DNA from: Burkholderia arboris
GTDB lineage: Bacteria; Pseudomonadota; Gammaproteobacteria; Burkholderiales; Burkholderiaceae
Assembly: GCF_902499125.1 (NCBI RefSeq)
Contig: NZ_CABVPX010000048.1
Coordinates: 1-45,735 of the forward strand
Reading direction: 5' to 3'
DNA: 45,735 nucleotides
Shown here: piece by piece, positions 40,010-45,735 of the stretch
How the letters are laid out: every line of letters starts with the position of its first letter
Numbering within the stretch: the first letter of the stretch is position 1
Notes under the pieces: generated by a model
The model's database searches: none
The model's input: the letters and a program-made list of their open reading frames with translations, nothing else
Told to the model about the DNA's origin: nothing
Translations under genes and position numbers: made by a program

Positions 40010-41209
40010 ATGTCGCTCTTCTCCGCTGTCCAGCTTGCCCCCCGCGACCCGATCCTGGGCCTGAACGAAGCCTTCAACGCCGATGCGCGTCCGACCAAGG
40101 TCAACCTCGGCGTCGGCGTGTACACGAACGAAGAAGGCAAGATTCCGCTGCTGCGCGCGGTCCGCGAAGCCGAGAAGGTGCGTGTCGAGGCCGGCCTGCC
40201 GCGCGGCTACCTGCCGATCGACGGGATCGCCGCCTACGATGCGGCCGTGCAGAAGCTGCTGCTCGGCAACGATTCGCCGCTGATCGCAGCGGGCCGCGTG
40301 GTCACGGCCCAGGCACTGGGCGGCACGGGCGCACTGAAGATCGGCGCCGATTTCCTGCGCACCGTGAACCCGAACGTGAAGGTCGCGATCAGCGATCCGA
40401 GCTGGGAAAACCACCGCGCGCTGTTCGAAGCAGCCGGCTTCGAAGTCGTCGCGTACCCGTACTACGACGCGGCCACCAACGGCGTGAACTTCGAAGGCAT
40501 GCTGTCGGCGCTGAACGGCTACGAAGCCGGCACGGTCGTCGTGCTGCACGCGTGCTGCCACAACCCGACGGGCGTGGACCTGACCGAAGCGCAATGGCAG
40601 CAAGTCGTCGACGTCGTGAAGGCGCGCAACCTCGTGCCGTTCCTCGACATGGCGTACCAGGGCTTCGGCGAGAACATCGAAGCCGATGCCGCCGCCGTGC
40701 GCCTGTTTGCCTCGGCCGACCTGAACGCATTCGTGTCGTCGTCGTTCTCGAAGTCGTTCTCGCTGTACGGCGAGCGCGTCGGCGCGCTGTCGATCATCAC
40801 GTCGAGCAAGGAAGAAGCCACGCGCGTGCTGTCGCAACTGAAGCGCGTGATCCGCACGAACTACTCGAACCCGCCGACCCATGGCGGCGCCGTCGTCGCT
40901 GCCGTGCTCGCGTCGCCGGAACTGCAGGCTTCGTGGGTGCAGGAACTCGGCGAGATGCGCGATCGCATCCGCGCGATGCGTAACGGTCTTGTCGAGCGCC
41001 TGAAGGCGAGCGGCGTCGATCGCGACTTCAGCTTCATCAACGCGCAACGCGGGATGTTCTCGTATTCGGGCCTGACCTCGGCGCAAGTCGATCGCCTGCG
41101 CGACGAGTTCGGCATCTATGCGGTCGGCACGGGCCGGATCTGCGTCGCCGCGCTGAACACGCGCAACCTCGACGCGGTCGCCAACGCAGTCGCAGCCGTC
41201 CTGAAGTAA
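40010..41209 (+). CDS. tyrB: Aromatic amino acid aminotransferase
   Basis: The 399-residue class I PLP enzyme matches the TyrB/AspC group. It starts MSLFSAVQLAPRDPILGLNEAFNAD, has HACCHNPTG and FLDMAYQGFG, Lys248 in SSSFSKSFSLYGERVGALS binds PLP, and the C-terminal GRICVAALN holds the substrate-carboxylate Arg. It transfers amino groups between aromatic or dicarboxylic amino acids and 2-oxo acids. TyrB versus AspC specificity cannot be fixed from sequence alone. A TACAAT -10-like hexamer lies at 39900-39905. Confidence 0.94.
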   Translation: MSLFSAVQLAPRDPILGLNEAFNADARPTKVNLGVGVYTNEEGKIPLLRAVREAEKVRVEAGLPRGYLPIDGIAAYDAAVQKLLLGNDSPLIAAGRVVTAQALGGTGALKIGADFLRTVNPNVKVAISDPSWENHRALFEAAGFEVVAYPYYDAATNGVNFEGMLSALNGYEAGTVVVLHACCHNPTGVDLTEAQWQQVVDVVKARNLVPFLDMAYQGFGENIEADAAAVRLFASADLNAFVSSSFSKSFSLYGERVGALSIITSSKEEATRVLSQLKRVIRTNYSNPPTHGGAVVAAVLASPELQASWVQELGEMRDRIRAMRNGLVERLKASGVDRDFSFINAQRGMFSYSGLTSAQVDRLRDEFGIYAVGTGRICVAALNTRNLDAVANAVAAVLK

Positions 41210-41255
41210 AGCGGCGCCGGGCGGCCGCCGTCACCGGCTCCGCCCTGCCGACATG

Positions 41256-41286
41256 AAAAACGCGCTCCACGGAGCGCGTTTTTTTT
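41256..41286. terminator. Bidirectional terminator between tyrB and hbdH
   Basis: AAAAACGCGCTC (41256-41267) pairs with GAGCGCGTTTTT (41272-41283) across CACG, with T-run to 41286 and A-run upstream. It serves both convergent genes. Confidence 0.93.
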
Positions 41287-41326
41287 GGCCGTTCGTCAGC
41301 GGGCAGCGACGCCGCCCGCGCCGGCG

Positions 41327-42115
41327 TTACTGCATGAACCAACCGTGGCTGACGACGACCGACTGCCCCGTGAGCGCGGCGCTCGGGAACGCCGACAGGA
41401 ACAGCACCGTCTGCGCGACGTCCTGCACCGTCGTGAACACCCCGTCGACCGTGTTGCCGAGCATCACCTTCTTCACCACTTCCTCTTCGCTGATGCCGAG
41501 CTCCTTCGCCTGCTCCGGAATCTGCTTGTCGACCAGCGGCGTGCGCACGAAGCCCGGACACACGACGTGCGAGCGCACGTTGTGCTTCGCGCCTTCCTTC
41601 GCCAGCACCCGTGCCAGACCGAGCAGGCCGTGCTTGGCCGTCACGTATGCCGATTTCAGCGGCGACGCTTCGTGCGAGTGCACCGAACCCATGTAGATCA
41701 CGACGCCGCCGCGATCGTCCTTGTACATGTGCTTGAGCGCGGCCTTCGTCGTCAGGAACGCGCCGTCGACGTGGATCGCCTGCATCTTCTTCCAGTCGGA
41801 GAACGAATAGTTCTCGATCGGGTTGACGATCTGGATGCCCGCGTTCGACACGAGGATGTCGACCGAGCCGAACGTTTCGGCAACCTTGTCGATGCCGCTG
41901 TTCACGGCTTCCTCGTTCGTCACGTCCATCGCGACGCCGATCGCCTTGCCGCCTGCCTTGTTGATCTCGTCGGCGACCGCGTTCGCGCCGTCCTGGTTCA
42001 GGTCGGCGATCGCGACGGCCGCGCCTGCCTTGGCGAGCTCGAGTGCGATTTCCTTGCCGATGCCGCTCGCGGCGCCCGTGACGACTGCGGTCTTGCCGCT
42101 CAGATCTGCTGCCAT
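41327..42115 (-). CDS. hbdH: 3-hydroxybutyrate dehydrogenase (SDR)
   Basis: The 262-residue short-chain dehydrogenase has the NAD motif TGAASGIG (residues 13-20), NAG at 91-93, and catalytic Ser144, Tyr157 and Lys161. The SVHSHEASPLKSAYVTAKHGLLGLARVLAKE region and the C-terminus (SVVVSHGWFMQ) are typical of 3-hydroxybutyrate dehydrogenases, which turn 3-hydroxybutyrate from polyhydroxybutyrate breakdown into acetoacetate. GGAGGAG lies before the ATG at 42115; an upstream in-frame extension is Arg-rich and rejected. Confidence 0.94.
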   Translation of the reverse strand: MAADLSGKTAVVTGAASGIGKEIALELAKAGAAVAIADLNQDGANAVADEINKAGGKAIGVAMDVTNEEAVNSGIDKVAETFGSVDILVSNAGIQIVNPIENYSFSDWKKMQAIHVDGAFLTTKAALKHMYKDDRGGVVIYMGSVHSHEASPLKSAYVTAKHGLLGLARVLAKEGAKHNVRSHVVCPGFVRTPLVDKQIPEQAKELGISEEEVVKKVMLGNTVDGVFTTVQDVAQTVLFLSAFPSAALTGQSVVVSHGWFMQ

Positions 42116-42280
42116 GTCCGTCTCCTCCCGTTTGTCGGATCGATAAATCATGCGCCCGCCGCATCCGCGCTCGTCGCGAACTCGTAACGGCGTGCCAGCC
42201 GTCATTGTGCACGATCGGCCCCGCCGTTCGCGCGCAAAACGTCTAAGCTTAAGGTCGGTTCCGTTACGCAGGAGATTCGC

Positions 42281-43252
42281 ATGCACTATCGACGGCTAGG
42301 CCGCTCCGGCCTGCAGATCAGCGAGCTTTCCCTCGGTTCGTGGGTGACATACGGCAACCAGGTCGACCAGCGGGTCGCGCGCGAATGCCTCGCCGCGGCA
42401 CGCGACGCGGGCGTCAATTTCTTCGACAACGCCGAGGTCTACGCCGGCGGCAAATCCGAGGAAATCATGGGTCAGGCGCTCAAGTCGCTCGACTGGCCGC
42501 GCGTCAGCTATATCGTGTCCACGAAGTTCTTCTGGGGGCTCGCTGAAGCGCCGAACCAGTACCACACGCTGAACCGGAAATACCTGTTGAATGCGCTCGA
42601 CGGCTCGCTGCGCCGGCTGCAGCTCGACTATGTCGATCTCGTCTATTGCCATCGCCCCGATCCGAACACGCCGATCGAGGAAACCGTGTGGGCGATGAGC
42701 GACATGATCGCGCGCGGCAAGGCGCTGTACTGGGGCACGTCGGAATGGAGCGCCGACGAGATCCGCGCCGCATGCGAGATTGCCGAGCGGCATCACCTGC
42801 GCAAGCCGGTCGTCGAACAGCCGCAGTACAACCTGTTCCACCGCACGCGAGTGGAGCAGGAATATGCGCGGCTCTACGACGATTACGGTCTCGGTCTCAC
42901 GACCTGGAGCCCGCTGGCATCGGGCCTGCTTACCGGCAAGTACCGCCACGGCGTACCGACCGGCAGCCGCGCGCAGTTGCAGGGCTACGACTGGATGCGT
43001 GAACGCCTGACCGACCGGACCGCCAACGACATCGTCGAACGGCTCGGCGGGATCGCGGCCGAACTCGGCTGCAGCACGGGCCAGCTCGCGATCGCGTGGG
43101 TGCTCGCGAATCCGCGCGTGAGTTCGGTCATCACCGGTGCATCGCGGATCGAACAGATCGGCGACAACATGCGCGCGATCGACGTTGCCGCGAAGCTGAC
43201 GCCGGATGTGAAGCAACGCATCGAGGAACTGGTCGGCGACGCATACGAGTAA
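42281..43252 (+). CDS. Aldo/keto reductase, Kv-beta/YghZ-like
   Basis: The 323-residue TIM-barrel reductase has the full catalytic tetrad: Asp49, Tyr54, Lys82, His124. The GTSEWSADEI and VITGASRIEQIGDN segments bind NADPH. The overall pattern (MHYRRLGRSGLQISELSLGSWVTYG) is that of the potassium-channel beta-subunit/YghZ group, which reduces aldehydes such as methylglyoxal. The natural substrate is unknown. GGAG lies before the ATG. Divergent from hbdH. Confidence 0.92.
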   Translation: MHYRRLGRSGLQISELSLGSWVTYGNQVDQRVARECLAAARDAGVNFFDNAEVYAGGKSEEIMGQALKSLDWPRVSYIVSTKFFWGLAEAPNQYHTLNRKYLLNALDGSLRRLQLDYVDLVYCHRPDPNTPIEETVWAMSDMIARGKALYWGTSEWSADEIRAACEIAERHHLRKPVVEQPQYNLFHRTRVEQEYARLYDDYGLGLTTWSPLASGLLTGKYRHGVPTGSRAQLQGYDWMRERLTDRTANDIVERLGGIAAELGCSTGQLAIAWVLANPRVSSVITGASRIEQIGDNMRAIDVAAKLTPDVKQRIEELVGDAYE

Positions 43253-43363
43253 GGCGACTTGCGGCCACTCGCGTACAATACGCGGCCGCATCGGCGCCCG
43301 GCCTGACGGCCGCGCACGATCGACCGCTTTCATCGATTCACCTTTCGTTTCAGGCAGCCAGCC

Positions 43364-44209
43364 ATGCTCAGTTATCGTCACGGTTTTCACGCAGGCAACC
43401 ACGCGGACGTGCTCAAGCACGCCGTCGTCGTCCAGCTGCTGCGCTACCTGAACAAGAAAGACAAATCGTACTGGTACATCGATACGCACGCAGGTGCCGG
43501 CGTGTACTCGCTGCGCGACGGCTACGCGGCGAAAACGTCGGAATTCGACACCGGCATCGGCCGGCTGTGGAACGAAAGGAATCTGCCGGAAGCGCTGGGC
43601 GAGTATGTCGACGAAGTCCGCGCGCTGAACGACGATGGCGAGCTGCGCTTCTATCCGGGTTCGCCGTACATCGCATGGAGATCGATGCGCGAGCAGGATC
43701 GCATGCGCCTGTTCGAAATGCACACGACCGAAATCGACGTGCTGCGCCACAATTTCCGCGACGCGGGACGGCGCGCGATGATCTTCGCCGGCGACGGTTT
43801 CGAAGGGATCAAGGCGCTGCTGCCGCCGGCGCCGCGACGTGCACTCGTGCTGATCGACCCGTCCTACGAGGACAAGAAGGACTACGCGCGCACGGTGAGC
43901 TGCGTGACGGAATGTCTGAAGCGATTCGCAACGGGCTGCTATGCGATCTGGTACCCGCAGGTCACGCGGCTGGAGTCACAGCGCTTTCCCGAGCAGCTGA
44001 AGCGCCTGCAACCGAACAACTGGCTGCACCTGACGTTGACGGTATCGAATCCACCGACGGATGGATTGGGCCTCTTTGGCAGCGGGATGTTCATCCTGAA
44101 TCCGCCGTATACGCTCGCGCAGAGCATGAACGAGGCACTGCCCTATCTGGTCGAGACGCTGGGACAGGATAGCGGCGCCCGCTTTCAGATCGAGCAACGC
44201 GGCAACTGA
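43364..44209 (+). CDS. rlmJ: RlmJ, 23S rRNA adenine-2030 N6-methyltransferase
   Basis: The 281-residue protein has the RlmJ N-terminus MLSYRHGFHAGNHADVLKH, SAM-binding IDTHAGAGVY, and motif IV DPSYEDKKDY (the usual form is DPPY; Ser replaces the second Pro). It methylates A2030 of 23S rRNA. Its C-terminal GSGMFILNPPYTL segment is also family-typical. It follows the aldo/keto reductase by 111 bases. Confidence 0.95.
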   Translation: MLSYRHGFHAGNHADVLKHAVVVQLLRYLNKKDKSYWYIDTHAGAGVYSLRDGYAAKTSEFDTGIGRLWNERNLPEALGEYVDEVRALNDDGELRFYPGSPYIAWRSMREQDRMRLFEMHTTEIDVLRHNFRDAGRRAMIFAGDGFEGIKALLPPAPRRALVLIDPSYEDKKDYARTVSCVTECLKRFATGCYAIWYPQVTRLESQRFPEQLKRLQPNNWLHLTLTVSNPPTDGLGLFGSGMFILNPPYTLAQSMNEALPYLVETLGQDSGARFQIEQRGN

Positions 44210-44224
44210 CCGGACAACCGGCCG

Positions 44225-44557
44225 TTACTGCGGCCTCGGCGCGAGCCTCGGCTGGTTGGCTGGCTGCCCGCCCCATGCGGGAACGTTGATATACGGCGCG
44301 ACGAACAGCGGAACCGACGTGTTCGGCGCCTGCCCGGCCGGGGCGCGCATGCCCGCCGGCTCGACGATCGGCTCCGAGGACAACGGGGCCGTCTGCAACA
44401 CCAATCCGCCCTTGCCGTCCTGGATACCACGTTGCGTATCGAGAACCAGCGGTTTGGACGACGTCGCGGCACCGGCCGCGAGGCCATGGACAAGCACGGC
44501 CGCGCCCAGCACGAGACGCGCGCGGGCACGGCGACGCACATCGAGACGCAAACGCAT
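44225..44557 (-). CDS. Small exported protein, function unknown
   Basis: From an ATG at 44557 with AAGGA at good spacing, the 110-residue product has a basic N-terminus and signal sequence (ARLVLGAAVLVHGLAAGAATSS). A Pro/Gly-rich, probably disordered mature part follows (for example PSLFVAPYINVP-like and QPANQPRLAPRPQ). No domain is recognised. Two earlier in-frame Met codons (44590, 44641) are possible but less well supported. It converges with rlmJ (15-base gap). Confidence 0.65.
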   Translation of the reverse strand: MRLRLDVRRRARARLVLGAAVLVHGLAAGAATSSKPLVLDTQRGIQDGKGGLVLQTAPLSSEPIVEPAGMRAPAGQAPNTSVPLFVAPYINVPAWGGQPANQPRLAPRPQ

Positions 44558-44631
44558 GATCGTGTCCTTCAGGATGAAAAGCAGGCTCATACCATAGCGC
44601 TGCACTGACGATTTCGCCAGATCCGGCGCAC

Positions 44632-44663
44632 AAAAAAACAAAGCCCCGTCAAATACGGGGCTT
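44632..44663 (-). terminator. Intrinsic terminator after the DUF3563 gene
   Basis: On the minus strand AAGCCCCGT pairs with ACGGGGCTT (44641-44663) and is followed by TGTTTTTTT. It also lies just upstream of the small exported protein gene. Confidence 0.9.
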
Positions 44664-44705
44664 GCTTATCGTTCGGTGCCACACGGCACCTGACGGTGAC
44701 TCCGA

Positions 44706-44852
44706 TTACAGCGAGTAGCCGTTGGTTTCGAGCGAGCGGATGCGGCTCTCGAGCTGGACGATGTCCGACGACGTGGCGAGGTAAGCCTCACGGCGCTCAC
44801 GTTCTGCGGATTCGAACCAGTTGCTCAGCTTTTCGACGATGTAGGCAATCAT
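44706..44852 (-). CDS. DUF3563 small protein
   Basis: The 48-residue protein MIAYIVEKLSNWF... continues ESAERERREAYLATSSDIVQLESRIRSLE, the DUF3563 signature, a short helical protein common in Burkholderia and relatives. The first 13 residues are amphipathic and the rest is a charged helix, so membrane association is possible. GGAG is 6 bases from the ATG at 44852. A longer in-frame extension to 45068 has no ribosome-binding site and is rejected. It ends at a strong terminator. Confidence 0.9.
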   Translation of the reverse strand: MIAYIVEKLSNWFESAERERREAYLATSSDIVQLESRIRSLETNGYSL

Positions 44853-45067
44853 GACATTCTCCAAGGAAGAGGGACCCCTGGTGAACCGAGATTCAGGGAT
44901 TTCCCGTATAGGGTTATCCCGAATTATAGCGATGCCGCACCAAGATGCTAGTGAAATACTTGCATGGAAACCATTCCAGAATGGAATGATCGCCCACCAA
45001 CACACTGTAACCCATTGATTTTTATAGATATTGAATCGAAGCCCATTTTGAGGCTCGAGGGCGCGCA

Positions 45068-45472
45068 CTAATTTGGTTCAACGATGGGGTCGGCGAGGCG
45101 CGCCAAAATCGGGCATTCGGGCCGTCCGTCACCATGGCAGTGCGCGGCCAGGTCGGCCAGCGTGTCGCGCATGTCGCTCAGCTCCGCGATGCGTTTGTCG
45201 AGTTCGGCCACGTGCTCGAGGGCGATCGACTTCACTTCGGCGCTCGCGCGGGAGCGATCCTGCCAGAGCATCAGCAGCTTGCGGATATCCTCGACGAGAA
45301 AGCCAAGCCGCCGGGCCTGGCGAATGAAGCGCAGGATGTGGATTTCGTCCGCGCCATAGATCCGATAGCCGGCATCGGTCCGCTTGCTCGGTGCAAGCAG
45401 GCCAACCTGTTCGTAGTACCGGATCATTTTTGCGCTGACTCCGGATTCGCGCGACGCGTCGCCGATATTCAT
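45068..45472 (-). CDS. cueR: CueR-type MerR family copper/silver sensor
   Basis: The 134-residue protein has the MerR DNA-binding start (MNIGDASRESGVSAKMIRYYEQVGLLAP) and a dimerisation helix. Cys112 and Cys120 (CHGDGRPEC) and Ser77 sit at the same positions as in Escherichia coli CueR, where the two Cys bind Cu(I) and Ser77 marks monovalent-metal sensors. It should activate copper export genes, probably just outside the window. AGGG precedes the ATG at 45472. Confidence 0.9.
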   Translation of the reverse strand: MNIGDASRESGVSAKMIRYYEQVGLLAPSKRTDAGYRIYGADEIHILRFIRQARRLGFLVEDIRKLLMLWQDRSRASAEVKSIALEHVAELDKRIAELSDMRDTLADLAAHCHGDGRPECPILARLADPIVEPN

Positions 45473-45735
45473 TCCCTGCCCTCTTCATCAAGCCCCGGTT
45501 TCGACCGTGAACGTCGACGAATGCAATCGCCGACGACACTTCGATCGTATCAAATCACGTGACTTCGTTCCGCGATGAAGGCCGGCAAGCAGGATGGAAG
45601 GTGGTCGAATGTGGCGGGTGGCGTGGATGCGACCTCGGTCCGAATCGACGCCCATCGGCGCCCATCGGCGCCGCAGCGCCGGGCGCATTTCGTGTGGCCG
45701 GCACGCACATTTCCGTCGCTCAAATGCAAAAACCC
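45473..45735. other. Non-coding right end of the window
   Basis: The 263 bases upstream of cueR hold no convincing gene. A direct GGCGCCCATC repeat lies near 45648-45670. No clear CueR operator palindrome was found by eye. Confidence 0.4.

Noticed and set aside
44853..45068. Longer version of the DUF3563 gene starting near 45068
   Set aside because: The extension has no ribosome-binding site and is not part of the family; the start at 44852 has both.

Overview
The window is about 46 kb of high-GC DNA, densely packed with genes on both strands. Gene content and protein style point to a beta-proteobacterium of the genus Burkholderia, most likely the cepacia complex and a primary chromosome. 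The pointers are hemP, the ftr ferrous-iron operon, DUF3563, a beta-proteobacterial VgrG/Tle3 module and 3-hydroxybutyrate dehydrogenase beside tyrB. The genus is inferred from family knowledge; no search was run.

Layout. 1-3866 (minus): a Ter/Tel-type stress operon reading telA > VWA protein > DUF475/TerC-like membrane protein > terD > a further gene cut by the left edge. 4263-12461 (minus): a type VI secretion effector island, vgrG > tle3 phospholipase > tla3 adaptor > PAAR spike > second tla3. 12701-13797: an unrecognised small protein and a LysE/RhtB exporter. 14147-16327 (plus): a TonB-dependent siderophore receptor behind a candidate Fur box. 16385-16475: tRNA-Ser(GGA) with two terminators and an odd tRNA-end-like element behind it. 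17141-18463: a DUF2939 protein and a lipoprotein. 18492-22921 (minus): acetyl-CoA synthetase followed by a two-gene sodium:solute symporter. 23240-27990 (plus): EamA transporter, UPF0114 protein, class I fumarase, bacterioferritin, glutamate racemase. 28142-30538 (plus): bfd, a 20-residue membrane peptide candidate, tonB-exbB-exbD. 30985-33537: LysR regulator divergent from a pirin, then a DUF1857 protein. 33677-34112: hemP and a structured RNA that looks like the iron-starvation sRNA BrrF. 34197-37431 (minus): ftrABCD ferrous iron uptake. 37659-45472: uvrB, tyrB, hbdH, an aldo/keto reductase, rlmJ, a small exported protein, DUF3563 and a CueR-type copper sensor.

The unifying theme from about 14 to 37.5 kb is iron: a siderophore receptor, its TonB-ExbB-ExbD energiser, bacterioferritin and its ferredoxin Bfd, HemP, an iron-responsive sRNA candidate and the ftr operon. 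Five of these loci carry upstream sequences resembling Fur boxes. The iron-sulphur fumarase in the same stretch has 8 bases of perfect complementarity to the sRNA candidate in its leader. The separate accessory interest is the type VI island. It has two DUF2875 (Tla3) paralogues flanking the PAAR gene and no separate gene recognisable as Tli3 immunity.
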